From: SHZI01 sp049290495 | GTDB lineage: Bacteria > Pseudomonadota > Gammaproteobacteria > Steroidobacterales > GCA-2729495 | Length of the DNA: 64,000 nucleotides | NCBI GenBank assembly: GCA_049290495.1 | Contig: JBATNV010000318.1 | Coordinates: 12,505 to 76,504 of the forward strand | Reading direction: 5' to 3' | Translations under genes and position numbers: made by a program | In this document: positions 41,177-50,432 of the stretch, piece by piece | Position numbering within the stretch: position 1 is the stretch's first letter | Layout: each line of letters opens with the position of its first letter | Notes under the pieces: generated by a model | What the model was told of the DNA's origin: nothing | Databases searched by the model: none | What the model saw: the letters and a program-made list of their open reading frames with translations, nothing else

Positions 41177-44100
41177 CTAGAACTCGATACTTATGCTCCC
41201 GGAAACCAGACGCCGCGTCGCCACGCGGGGACTGAGCGGGTCGATCTCGATGACATCAACCTCTTCGTCAAATACATTCCGCGCACCGAAGCTGATGGAG
41301 CCAAACCGCCTGGGCAGCCGATATTCCAGCAGCACATCCGTAATCCAGCCGTCGTCTGTCTTCGGTACAACGGGAAAAACCGAGTCGATTGCGAAGTCGC
41401 CTTCCTGCCTTACGTAACTCGTCACCAGGCGCAGCGAGAGTCCGCGCGATCCAAACAGGGACACACCAAACGGCACCCGGATCGTTTCGAGCATATTGAT
41501 TCCTTCAGGCCCGTTGTGCACCTGAGGCCGGTTCAGGTGTTCGTATTCGCCAGCCACAGAGAGCGCTGTATTCAGGCCAGCGCCAAAGCCGCTGCTGCGC
41601 CCGGACACGAAGGTCTTGTACAAATAGATCCGGGCCGACTTTTCCCGCCAGGTGGTATCCGCATCGAGAATTGCCGATGGGACCTCAAGCTTCCGCAAGG
41701 CAGCTTCGAGACCGGCAAAAGCAGACGGGGACAGGGTCTGGTCGATTGCCATCCCCACCCGCCTGGAAACCGTACCTTCAGGATCGCCATAGAACTGTTC
41801 AAGACCGGTAAAAAACTGATTGAAGCTCGCCACTTGCGTGGGCTCCAGGGTCTGTCCACCGATGAACGGGCGCCGCAGGGATGTGAAAGCCGCAGCACGC
41901 ACTGTGGTGCCATCAGTCGGCGACCAGACCATGCCAAGCTTTGGACTGAGTTGCTTTCGATCGATAGCCGGCAAGCCAAAGCTGTACCTCAGCTTGAACA
42001 GATCCAGGGCCAGACCACCGGTCAAGCTCAGATCCAGATCCGCTACCTGCCACTGGCCATAGACGTAGGCATTCGCATCGTAGGTCTCGATAGTGCCCTG
42101 TTCGAGCGGAAAGTCTTCATTGACCTTGATATAGGCCACGCCAGAGACCAGCTGGGTATTGGCAACGTGGTCGAATCGTTGCAGCTCACCGGCATAGGTA
42201 TCCGCATCAGTCCGGGTAACCAGTGAACCGTCCACCGGATAGATGACATCCCTTCGACGATCCTCATAAGCGAAGGTCCATATCCAGTCCCCACCCGGAC
42301 TCGTCGCATGCCGTCCGTTGAACCTGAAAGCATCAGCTTTCTCATCGATCGTGACCGGAAAAGAATTCAATTCATCGAAAGCAAAGAAAGTGTAGCCAAG
42401 CTCAAACTCGGAGTGATTGACATCAAGCTGCAGTGAGGTTGCGGGAGATACCTCAAACTGCAGGAACCCGTCATAGACATCTTTTTTCGCCGCATTGTTG
42501 TCGTTGAAGCCATCCGTTTCATAGTGCAACTGACTGACTGCAAATCCGACATTCTTCTCCAATCCACTGACGATGAATTGATCTCCGGCTGTTCCACGTG
42601 ATCCAGTCATCCCATCGGCCCGGATACGCAGCTGGTTCCGGTTAAACAGGGAATTGAACTCGTTGAGACCGATCCGGCTCGGCCCCGCTCCCTGGAGGAC
42701 GCCGAGATTGTCAGTACTCGTCAGCAAATTGAGCGGGGGTGTCGAGAGAGGCTGTCTGACCTGCGCCTGAAACGCTTCGCTGACGCGGGAGATATCGTAC
42801 CTCGGCAACGCGGCGTATGCGTTGGCGAGGAGTCGGTGCGCCGAGGAATTGCCGAAATTCTCAGCCAGGGCCTCGGTACCCTCGCGGACTGCCAAACCCT
42901 CGAAGCCCAGCTCGTTGTAGACAGCGGAGACTCCCGCGTTTCGTGCAGCGGCATCGTCATCGAGCAGGAGCTGTGAACGGTAGACCGCGCGGTTGTCGTT
43001 CAGCGCGACAGACTCGCGCAGTTCATTCAGCGCCTCGACTGGTTGGTTGGCCACCTGCTTACTGAACGCTTCATAGAACCACGGCGTTGGATCATTGGGA
43101 TCAAGCCCTTTCGCCATCTCGAACTGCGAAGCCGCAAGCTTGTCGCGCTTCTCGTCGAAGTAAGCCTTGCCCATGTAGCTCCTGACCAGCGAGTTGTTCG
43201 GATCGAGAATCACGGCAATTTCAATGTCCTTCCGCCCTGCCTCCATCTCGCCTTCACGAATTTTCGCAAGTCCCAGTCCAAGACGCGGCAGCGGTGCATT
43301 GGGCTCCAGGCGAATTGCCTCGACAAACGAGTCCTTTGCGGCACTCAGCTGGATGCGACTTAGTTCTACAAAGCCAAGCACCGAATGGGCCAGCGAGAGC
43401 TGCGGATCAGCCGCCAGTGCCGCCTTCGCTTCCGCTTCGCTGCGCCCGAATTCACCGGAGGCCAGCCAGAGCTCGGCGAGTCGTGCGCGCAGCAGCGCGT
43501 TATCGGGTTGCGCCGCTGCCCCTGCCTCGAGGTCGCTGATGGCGCCCGGCAGGTCGAAGCGCGCTTGCCGCGCATAGGACCGCGCGAGTCGGGCAGCGGC
43601 GGAATCCGGCGCAGCGGTTACGGCCTGATCGGCAGTTTTCAGGGCGGTTTCGGTGTCATCGCGCGTGAGCGCAATCACCGACTGCCTGGCCAGCACCTCG
43701 GCACTGCCGGGAGCGAGACTCAGCCCACGGGCGAGATCAGTCTCGGCTTCAGACACCTGGCCAACGCGGAGGCGCTGCTCAGCGCGGCCGAGGAAAAGCG
43801 CCGCCGTCTGTTGCGCAGCCGTCACTTCGGCATCGGCGGCCGGCAACGGACCCGCAGTGATCGGCGGGTAATACAGCGTCCACACCACGGCATCGCGGGG
43901 CCGCACAATCTGCTGCAGTACCGGCGCGCTGCCGGCGCGAGCCAGTACGCTCTCGCCGGAAGCGGCCGTTGCCGCACCTGCGCTGTTCTCGACCTTCACG
44001 CTGCCCTCGTAAACGATCACGGTGGTGGCATCGCTGCTCACGCCGACGAAGAACTCCGTGCCTTCGATACCGGCATTGGCGAAAGGCGTGATGACGCGCA

Positions 44101-44488
44101 GCGCACGCGGGTCGCGGCTGATGACGTGGATCGCGCCCTTCAGGATATCGAGCCAGGTGCGCTTGTCGTCAGTGGGTGCGGCAAAAGTGATGACGGTGCC
44201 CTGATCGATGCGGACCACGGTCTGATCCGGCAGCTCGAGAGCTACGCGACTGAAGGCGCCAACTTCAAGCACGTCGCCTACGCAGAAGTTCTGTTGCAGA
44301 CCCGGCTGTGACACGCGCGCAATACCCGCGCGGCGCAGACTGACAGTGCCCTGACTGGAGAGCAGCCGGGCGACCCAGGCCTCACATTGCTGCGTGCCGG
44401 ACGGCGCAATTTGTGCGTAGAGCGGGGTGCAGAGAACGATTGCACTCACAACGAGTACAACCAGGAGCGACGAGCGGATACGTACCAT
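41177..44488 (-). CDS. FecR-TPR-outer membrane barrel fusion protein (1103 aa)
   Basis: The signal peptide is LLVVLVVSAIVLCTPLYA. Residues about 60-170 form a FecR-type domain (RVALELPDQTVVRIDQGTVI, LKGAIHVISRDPRALRV, GIEGTEFFVGV). About 240-560 are TPR repeats (SLAPGSAEVLARQSVIALTR, AHSVLGFVELSRIQLSAAK). The rest, about 600-1103, is beta-barrel with TonB-receptor-like strands and a C-terminal phenylalanine (SGSISIEF). I see no plug. It sits between the CHASE2 cyclase gene and the Cys-rich and metzincin genes. A single-chain outer-membrane sensor or exporter is a fair inference. Confidence 0.88.
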   Translation of the reverse strand: MVRIRSSLLVVLVVSAIVLCTPLYAQIAPSGTQQCEAWVARLLSSQGTVSLRRAGIARVSQPGLQQNFCVGDVLEVGAFSRVALELPDQTVVRIDQGTVITFAAPTDDKRTWLDILKGAIHVISRDPRALRVITPFANAGIEGTEFFVGVSSDATTVIVYEGSVKVENSAGAATAASGESVLARAGSAPVLQQIVRPRDAVVWTLYYPPITAGPLPAADAEVTAAQQTAALFLGRAEQRLRVGQVSEAETDLARGLSLAPGSAEVLARQSVIALTRDDTETALKTADQAVTAAPDSAAARLARSYARQARFDLPGAISDLEAGAAAQPDNALLRARLAELWLASGEFGRSEAEAKAALAADPQLSLAHSVLGFVELSRIQLSAAKDSFVEAIRLEPNAPLPRLGLGLAKIREGEMEAGRKDIEIAVILDPNNSLVRSYMGKAYFDEKRDKLAASQFEMAKGLDPNDPTPWFYEAFSKQVANQPVEALNELRESVALNDNRAVYRSQLLLDDDAAARNAGVSAVYNELGFEGLAVREGTEALAENFGNSSAHRLLANAYAALPRYDISRVSEAFQAQVRQPLSTPPLNLLTSTDNLGVLQGAGPSRIGLNEFNSLFNRNQLRIRADGMTGSRGTAGDQFIVSGLEKNVGFAVSQLHYETDGFNDNNAAKKDVYDGFLQFEVSPATSLQLDVNHSEFELGYTFFAFDELNSFPVTIDEKADAFRFNGRHATSPGGDWIWTFAYEDRRRDVIYPVDGSLVTRTDADTYAGELQRFDHVANTQLVSGVAYIKVNEDFPLEQGTIETYDANAYVYGQWQVADLDLSLTGGLALDLFKLRYSFGLPAIDRKQLSPKLGMVWSPTDGTTVRAAAFTSLRRPFIGGQTLEPTQVASFNQFFTGLEQFYGDPEGTVSRRVGMAIDQTLSPSAFAGLEAALRKLEVPSAILDADTTWREKSARIYLYKTFVSGRSSGFGAGLNTALSVAGEYEHLNRPQVHNGPEGINMLETIRVPFGVSLFGSRGLSLRLVTSYVRQEGDFAIDSVFPVVPKTDDGWITDVLLEYRLPRRFGSISFGARNVFDEEVDVIEIDPLSPRVATRRLVSGSISIEF

Positions 44489-44662
44489 CACAAAGCCCCC
44501 CCCACGGCAGGCATGAGCAAAACTGGTACGGCGCAGGCCCCACGAACGACGCCGATTTTTATTGTTTAACACCGGACCCTGTCGGGTTCCGGCGTCGTTC
44601 AGTCTATGGACTTCTGCGGCAGCGCGCAACGGAAGCAGCGATGCTTTCTTAAGCCGGTCGCC

Positions 44663-46867
44663 TCACTTTCCGGACATACGGATGGCACCGTTCTCAAAGC
44701 TGTCGGGCCCGCTCGCGAGGTAACGGGCGCAGAGTTCCACGTAGAAACACACCGGCCCGTCATCGGCTTGCTCGCGGTGCAGACTGCCGAAAACATCCGC
44801 CGCCGTCTGCCAGCGCATCGCCCTGAACGCCGCTAACGCCGCTGCAAAACGCGCGTGCCGTTCGCCGACGATTGCATCGCGATCCGCATCCAGCAGTTCG
44901 TGGATCACCAGCGGCCTCGACTTGCCGGCCAGCAGGAAGGTGCCAACGTCACGACTCGACAGGCCCCCGGTTTCTGCGAGCGTTTCGCCCGAGACAAGAA
45001 TCCGCGTGCCGAGCTGCTTGTTGAGGCCTTCGATGCGCGAGGCGGTGTTGACGATGTCGCCGACCGCGCGAAATTCCATGTGACCGGCGCCGCCGATATT
45101 GCCCAGACGGATGGGCCCGGTATGCAGCCCGATGCGCGTGGGCAGTTGCGGCCGGCCCGGCAAGGCATTGAAGCGATCCACCGCTGCAGCCACGGCCAGT
45201 GCGCCGGCGCAGGCACACTCGCGGATCCTGTGGTCGGGTTTCGACACCGCCCATATGGCCATCATGGAATCGCCGACGACGTCGGTAACGACCCCCTCGC
45301 ACGCTTCGACCTCGGCGAACATCACCGCGTAGTAGGCGTTCATCAGTGCCGCCAGTTCTTCCAGCGCCAGGGTCTCGGCGAGATGCGTGTACTGCTCGGC
45401 ATCAGTCGCCATGCAGGTGCCGTGCAGAAGTTCGGCATTGGGCTGCAGATCGCCGAGATTCTGCATCAACTGGTCGAGCGCCCGTTTCGGCAGATAGGTG
45501 CCCAGCGCCTGCATGACGCGCTCGCGCTGCTTGCGCGTCTGCAAGTACTGCGCGAGCAGGCCGAGCAGCAGCGCGACCGGCAGCTGCACGAACAGCGGCA
45601 CGAACAGCGGCAGCCAGATGTTCATGGCATCGAAAACCCACCAGGCCCAGGCGCCATACAGCGGCACTGCGAACAGGCTGAAGGCGATCGTTGCCGGTGG
45701 CGTCAGCACGCGGCAAAAGCCACCCACGAGCAGCCCCCAGAAACCGATCACGAACAGTTCGGCCGGAAAGGACAAGGGCTTTATCGCGGTGCCGTCCAGC
45801 ATGTTGGCAATTGCAGTCGCCGCGACTTCCACGCCGCTGATGTCGAGACCGGTGTGGTCCGAGAACACGGAGTAGAAGCCGTCCTTCTGCTCAGGTTGGA
45901 ACTCGTCCGAAAACCCGACCAGCACGATCTTGCCGGCCAGTTCATCGCTGTCTCCGCGCAAGGCCTGCACATAAGGTAGCGTCCGCACGGTGCGCGCCGG
46001 CCCGTAATAGTTGAGGTAGCGGGTATCGGCGCCCGCGTAGAGTTCGAGCAGCGAGCGCAGTGCAGCTGGCTGCTGCTGCAACTGTTGCCACTCGGCATCC
46101 AGGGTAGCCAGCGCTGCCCCGTCAGTCGTCAGGCAGCTGCGCGCCTGTTGCAAAAGGCTGTCGATCTGACGTGCGGCGACCACCTCGGCGGTCGTGGCAT
46201 GCAGCAATTGCGCCAACTCCGGACAGACCCGGCGCAGATCGGCAAACCACTCACCAGGCTGACGCAGCATCCAAGCCTGGAAGACAGTGGTCGGAAATGT
46301 CGCGAGGTTGCCGGCACTGGCCTTGAAGGTCCAGAACTGACTGACTCGTACCGGTACGACCGGCAAGGTGAATGGCGCGACCGCCAACGCACCGGCAGCG
46401 ATCGACGGCACCGGCGGAATGAGCTTCTCGGCGGTGAGCACGATCTGTCGATCCTGGCTCGCACCCACAGCGGTCTTTTTCAGGAAGACAGCCAGCACCA
46501 CGTTGCCCGCTTGGTTCAGCGCTGCGCCCAGGCGCTCATCGCCGGAAGGCTCAGCTGGATCATCAAACAACACATCGAAGCCGACTACTGCCGCGCCTTC
46601 TGCAGCCAGGTGTTCGACGAGTTCTGCATGCAGGGTACGCGGCCATTTAGCGGGTATATTCGGCAGGCCGAAAGCATCGCTCGAGAATTTGTCGAGACCG
46701 ATCACCACCACTTCGGCGGGCGCCTCGCGCGGGCCGCGCAGGAGGAACAGGGTGCCGAGGCCGAAGTCTTCTTCGACTCGCAGCACTGCGGGTACGGCAC
46801 CGGCGAGCATCCCAAACAGCGTTGCCAGCAGGCCAAACAGGGCAAACTGCGGCGCCCTGAGGATCAT
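44663..46867 (-). CDS. CHASE2-domain adenylate/guanylate cyclase
   Basis: The 734-residue protein has an N-terminal helix, a periplasmic CHASE2 domain at about 40-330 (EVVVIGLDKFSSDAFGLP, GFDVLFDDPAEPSGD), three helices at about 335-420, then a class III cyclase domain. The two metal-binding Asp are present (MATDAEQYT and VVGDSMMAIW), as are RIGLHTGPIRLGNIGG and ASRIEGLNKQLG. It therefore looks active and would turn an envelope signal into a cyclic nucleotide. The Crp/Fnr gene upstream ends 18 bases before it, and the FecR-fusion gene follows. Confidence 0.93.
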   Translation of the reverse strand: MILRAPQFALFGLLATLFGMLAGAVPAVLRVEEDFGLGTLFLLRGPREAPAEVVVIGLDKFSSDAFGLPNIPAKWPRTLHAELVEHLAAEGAAVVGFDVLFDDPAEPSGDERLGAALNQAGNVVLAVFLKKTAVGASQDRQIVLTAEKLIPPVPSIAAGALAVAPFTLPVVPVRVSQFWTFKASAGNLATFPTTVFQAWMLRQPGEWFADLRRVCPELAQLLHATTAEVVAARQIDSLLQQARSCLTTDGAALATLDAEWQQLQQQPAALRSLLELYAGADTRYLNYYGPARTVRTLPYVQALRGDSDELAGKIVLVGFSDEFQPEQKDGFYSVFSDHTGLDISGVEVAATAIANMLDGTAIKPLSFPAELFVIGFWGLLVGGFCRVLTPPATIAFSLFAVPLYGAWAWWVFDAMNIWLPLFVPLFVQLPVALLLGLLAQYLQTRKQRERVMQALGTYLPKRALDQLMQNLGDLQPNAELLHGTCMATDAEQYTHLAETLALEELAALMNAYYAVMFAEVEACEGVVTDVVGDSMMAIWAVSKPDHRIRECACAGALAVAAAVDRFNALPGRPQLPTRIGLHTGPIRLGNIGGAGHMEFRAVGDIVNTASRIEGLNKQLGTRILVSGETLAETGGLSSRDVGTFLLAGKSRPLVIHELLDADRDAIVGERHARFAAALAAFRAMRWQTAADVFGSLHREQADDGPVCFYVELCARYLASGPDSFENGAIRMSGK

Positions 46868-46885
46868 CGCGTCCACCGCCTGGCT

Positions 46886-47575
46886 TCAGTCGCGCTCATC
46901 GCGGACGCGACGCAGGCTGTCTGGATCGCGGATCACCACCCGGCCGCGGGCCAGGTCGATCCATCCCCGCTTGCGCCACTGTTGCAAGTGCTGATTGACG
47001 ATCTGGCGCGAGACACTCATGAAGCCGGCCAAGTCCGCCTGCGAGATCTGCAGCACCATGAGGCCATCGACCGTGCTGCCGTGTTCCTCTGCCAGCTTCA
47101 TCAGCCGTCGCGCCAGCCGCGCCGGAACAGACAGGAACGCTGCCTCCTCGATCAGATCGCTGGTCCAGCGCAGGCGCTTGCACAGTAGTTGCAGGAGGTG
47201 CGTGGCGAGGCAGGGCTCTTTCTCGATCAGGGCCAGAAAGTCAGCGCGGCGAATGACGAAAAGTTCCGTGTCGCTCAGTGCATCGGCCGTGGCGGTGCGC
47301 GGATGGCCGTCGAGTGCAGCGATCTCGCCAAAGCTGTCGCCGGACTCGAGGATATTGAGGAACACCTCCTGTCCGCCGGGTGTGCTGGCGCTGATCCGCA
47401 CCTGCCCGGAGATCAGGCCCAGCAGCGCATCACCGGGCTCACCCTGGGCAAAGATGCGGCTGCCGCGGCCGTATGAACGGCGGATCGCGAGCGCGGCCAG
47501 CTTGTCGATGGCCGACTCCGGCAGACTGCCGAGGAGCAGATTGGCTTTCAACACGCTGCGAGCGGTCAGGGTCAT
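46886..47575 (-). CDS. Crp/Fnr-family regulator of the CHASE2/FecR operon
   Basis: The 229-residue regulator has a cyclic-nucleotide-binding domain (IFAQGEPGDALLGLISGQVRI, SGDSFGEIAALDGHPRTATADA); the GEIAALDG-PRTA stretch resembles the phosphate-binding cassette that binds cAMP. The recognition helix is VSRQIVNQHLQQWRKRG. It is the first gene of the operon with the CHASE2 cyclase, so cyclase product may feed back on it. The FNR Cys cluster is absent. Confidence 0.92.
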   Translation of the reverse strand: MTLTARSVLKANLLLGSLPESAIDKLAALAIRRSYGRGSRIFAQGEPGDALLGLISGQVRISASTPGGQEVFLNILESGDSFGEIAALDGHPRTATADALSDTELFVIRRADFLALIEKEPCLATHLLQLLCKRLRWTSDLIEEAAFLSVPARLARRLMKLAEEHGSTVDGLMVLQISQADLAGFMSVSRQIVNQHLQQWRKRGWIDLARGRVVIRDPDSLRRVRDERD

Positions 47576-47756
47576 GACACCCTTTTCCGACTATTTGCGG
47601 CGATGTGTCAAGTGCCGGACAGACCAAAAGCGCCCGCCGGGGCATCGTTAGACCGCAGCCAGGAAATTATGCAAGCCTGATCGGGCTGGATTTTGGAATG
47701 TGCCCCACGCATTTCAGCGCTCCGCCAGAGCAGACCATGTATTTCCAGAATTGCCT

Positions 47757-47816
47757 GGCCGGTCGGGGTGCGCTGCCGCCCGAACCCGTCCTCCAGCGGG
47801 GGACAAGCGACCGGCC
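47757..47816 (+). ncRNA. Structured leader of unknown class upstream of small ORF/TonB receptor
   Basis: GGCCGGTCG (47757-47765) pairs perfectly with CGACCGGCC (47808-47816). Inside, GTCCTCC (47788-47794) pairs with GGGGGAC (47798-47804; one G-U). A GC-rich half-hairpin fills 47766-47787. The element ends 44 bases before the ATG at 47861. It does not match cobalamin, TPP or GEMM consensus by eye. It could be a riboswitch, a protein-binding leader, or chance in GC-rich DNA. Confidence 0.45.
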
Positions 47817-47860
47817 GGGTGTCTCTGCCCGATCGCCAGATAAAAGGACCCGGAGTGCAT

Positions 47861-48019
47861 ATGACTCTCAAACAGCAACGCCTCGTGACCGCCGGTCTGC
47901 GCGGATTCTGTTGCGCGGGCCTCGCAACGCTGATCACCGCCTGCTTCTCGTGGACCTTTGTCACTTCGGTTGCCACACCGCAAATCGGCACCGTTTCTGG
48001 ACAAAGCAACACGCTTTAG
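47861..48019 (+). CDS. Small single-helix membrane protein (52 aa)
   Basis: ATG 47861 has GGAG 5 bases upstream. The 52-residue product has a basic start (MTLKQQRLVTAGLRG) and one hydrophobic helix (FCCAGLATLITACFSW), followed by a short Ser/Thr tail. The family is not recognised. It follows the structured leader and precedes an 82-residue ORF and a TonB-dependent receptor gene on the same strand. Small membrane proteins beside TonB receptors sometimes aid transport; here the link is only position. Confidence 0.5.
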   Translation: MTLKQQRLVTAGLRGFCCAGLATLITACFSWTFVTSVATPQIGTVSGQSNTL

Positions 48020-48055
48020 CGACCATGCGCCCGGCACCCGGACCGGACCCCCAGC

Positions 48056-48304
48056 ATGGACATCAGCAATCAGCACAATCTGCTCGTACCCCTCCTGCCG
48101 GAGAGCGCAATGAAGTTCGGCGTCCGCGTCGGTCTGCCCGCTGCTGACCCCTTGAGCGACGTGCTCGGTGCAGACTGGCAGCGCGAGCACTGGTTTGCGA
48201 CCGCTGCTGCGCGCGATGCAGCCTTGCGCGAAATGGCACGGCGTCATCCTTTCAGCCGGATTGGCGACACGCCGAGCATCCGCCTGGAAGCTATCCAGCG
48301 TTAA
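48056..48304 (+). CDS. Small hypothetical protein (82 aa)
   Basis: The 82-residue product has no signal peptide. It has a short conserved-looking region (DPLSDVLGADWQREHWFAT) and a basic C-terminal helix (RDAALREMARRHPFSR). Its stop is 12 bases before the TonB-dependent receptor start, so it is probably co-transcribed. No ribosome site is strong. The function is unknown. Confidence 0.55.
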   Translation: MDISNQHNLLVPLLPESAMKFGVRVGLPAADPLSDVLGADWQREHWFATAAARDAALREMARRHPFSRIGDTPSIRLEAIQR

Positions 48305-48316
48305 CCCGACGCGACG

Positions 48317-50371
48317 GTGATTCGTCTGCGACAAGGACTGGCCAGCGGCCTCGCAGCGTTTTTCATCGCTGCTACGGCAACTGCCGCTGACCGCACCCTA
48401 CCCGAAGAAATCGTCGTCACCGCCACCCGCTATCCGGTGGCAGCACTCGATCTGGCCGGTAACACCGCCCGCCTTGATACAGAGCGCATTGAACTGCTGA
48501 ATGCCAGTCATATCCATGAAATCACGGCAGAGATTCCCGGCACCTGGATCACGCGCGGCAGCGGCCAGGAAAGCATCACTGCAATCCGCTCACCGGCCCT
48601 AACGGGACCAGGTTCCTGCGGCAGCTTCCTGTTTCTGGAAGACGGCGTCGCCATCCGGCCGACCGGCTTCTGCAATGTGAACGAAACCTTCGAGATGGTG
48701 TCGGAACTCGCCAGCGCCATCGAGGTGATCCGCGGGCCGGCTTCAGCGCTGTATGGCTCGAATGCCCTGCACGGCACGCTGAACGTACTGTTGCCCGAGC
48801 CGGGGCCGGACACGCTTTATGTCAGCGGCGAGGCTGGACCGGACAGTTTCATGCGCGGCAAGCTGATCTGGGGCAACGGTACCGGGAGCGGCGATGGCCT
48901 GATCGGCGGCCTGGTCTACGATCACAGCGATGACTTTCGCGACTCGGCCGGTTACAGCCAGGCCAAGGGTTTTCTGAAGTACGGGACTGATCTGCGCGGC
49001 GGTCAGCTCGAACTTGCTTTCAGCGGCACCCTGCTTGATCAGGACACGGCCGGATTCATATACGGCGAGAACGCCTACCGGGACGAATCGCGACGCCACA
49101 CCAACAGCAACCCGGATGCCTATCGCCGGGCAAACAGCCAGCGTTTCAACGCCAGCTGGCAGCCGGATGGCAACCGGGCCGATGACGGCTGGAAACTGAT
49201 CGGCTTCCTGCGCCGTTCCGAAATGGATTTCCTGCAACATTTTCTGCCCGGCCAACCGGTGGAAAAAAACGGACAGTGGAGCGGCGGCGCCACCCTGCTG
49301 CGCTATACGACACTCGGTCCGGCACGGATCACTGCCGGCTTCGATACCGAAATCGCCGACGGCTACCTGAAAGAAACCCAGGAAAGCGCGGACACCGGCA
49401 ACCGGCCGCAGGGCCGGCACTACGATTACGATGTCTGGCAGTATCTCGCCTCGCCTTATGCACAGGCTGAGCTGCCGCTGAATGCACGGTGGGCGCTGAC
49501 CGGCGGCCTGCGCTTTGAATGGCTGCGCTATGACTACGACAACCGGATGCTGGATGGAAATACGCGCGAGGATGGCACTGCATGTACACCGCCCTGCCTT
49601 TACAGCCGCCCGGCTGACAGCAGCGAGAACTATACAAATCTGGCACCGAATCTTGGCCTGCTGTTCCGGCTGGATGCGGAAAATTCGGCCTACCTCACGC
49701 TGACGCGCGGTTTTCGCGCACCGCAGGCAGCGGAACTCTATCGCCTGCAGGCCGGACAGAATGTCGCTGACCTCCATTCCGAAACCATCGACAGCCTCGA
49801 ACTTGGCTGGCATCACCAGTCAGCGCATCTGGATCTGTCCGTTGCAACATTTGCCATGCACAAGGACCACTACATCCTGCAGGACTCCAACCGCTATAAC
49901 GTCAGTGATGGCGAAAGCCGGCATGTCGGCGCTGAACTCGACGCCGAAGCGCGGCGCGACAACGGACTCTATGCCGGAATTGCCGCGACCTGGATAAAAC
50001 AGACCTACGCCTTCAGTCAGCAGATCGCCGGCGGTGAAACCATCACCTCGGGCAATGACATCGATACAGCACCGCGCACGCTGGGCAGCCTGCATATCGG
50101 CTGGTCAGTCAACCCGTGGCTGGCGGAAATCGAATGGATACACCAGGGCAGCTATTACCTGACCGCGCAGGAAAACCAGCGCTACGGCGGTCACGATCTC
50201 TTCAACCTGCGCGCCGCCTGGTCGGTCAACCGGGAATGGCGCGTCACGGCGCGCATCAACAATCTCAACGACACCCTCTACGCCGATCGCGCCGACTACG
50301 CCTTCGGCGAATATCGCTACTTCCCCGGCCACGACCGGGAGCTGTTTCTTGAACTCAGCTACCAGCGCTGA
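48317..50371 (+). CDS. TonB-dependent outer-membrane receptor
   Basis: The 684-residue protein starts at GTG. A signal peptide (LASGLAAFFIAATATAA) precedes the TonB box EEIVVTATRYP and a plug domain to about residue 165 (VIRGPASALYGSNALHG). A 22-strand-type barrel follows, with AYLTLTRGFRAPQAAELYR and a C-terminal FLELSYQR. It takes up a siderophore, vitamin or other ligand by TonB energy; the ligand cannot be read from sequence. The two Cys in the plug (GPGSCGSFLFLEDG and FCNVNE) are unusual and may form a disulfide. Confidence 0.92.
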   Translation: MIRLRQGLASGLAAFFIAATATAADRTLPEEIVVTATRYPVAALDLAGNTARLDTERIELLNASHIHEITAEIPGTWITRGSGQESITAIRSPALTGPGSCGSFLFLEDGVAIRPTGFCNVNETFEMVSELASAIEVIRGPASALYGSNALHGTLNVLLPEPGPDTLYVSGEAGPDSFMRGKLIWGNGTGSGDGLIGGLVYDHSDDFRDSAGYSQAKGFLKYGTDLRGGQLELAFSGTLLDQDTAGFIYGENAYRDESRRHTNSNPDAYRRANSQRFNASWQPDGNRADDGWKLIGFLRRSEMDFLQHFLPGQPVEKNGQWSGGATLLRYTTLGPARITAGFDTEIADGYLKETQESADTGNRPQGRHYDYDVWQYLASPYAQAELPLNARWALTGGLRFEWLRYDYDNRMLDGNTREDGTACTPPCLYSRPADSSENYTNLAPNLGLLFRLDAENSAYLTLTRGFRAPQAAELYRLQAGQNVADLHSETIDSLELGWHHQSAHLDLSVATFAMHKDHYILQDSNRYNVSDGESRHVGAELDAEARRDNGLYAGIAATWIKQTYAFSQQIAGGETITSGNDIDTAPRTLGSLHIGWSVNPWLAEIEWIHQGSYYLTAQENQRYGGHDLFNLRAAWSVNREWRVTARINNLNDTLYADRADYAFGEYRYFPGHDRELFLELSYQR

Positions 50372-50432
50372 AGGTACTCAAGGATCTGAATCTGCACGCA
50401 GCTTGTACTCGCACTGCGTATAAAGCCGGCGT

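Noticed and set aside
44572..44592. CCGGACCC-TGTC-GGGTTCCGG hairpin as a terminator between CHASE2 and FecR genes
   Set aside because: It has a bulge and is followed on the transcribed strand by an A-rich run, not a U tract. The genes may still be co-transcribed.
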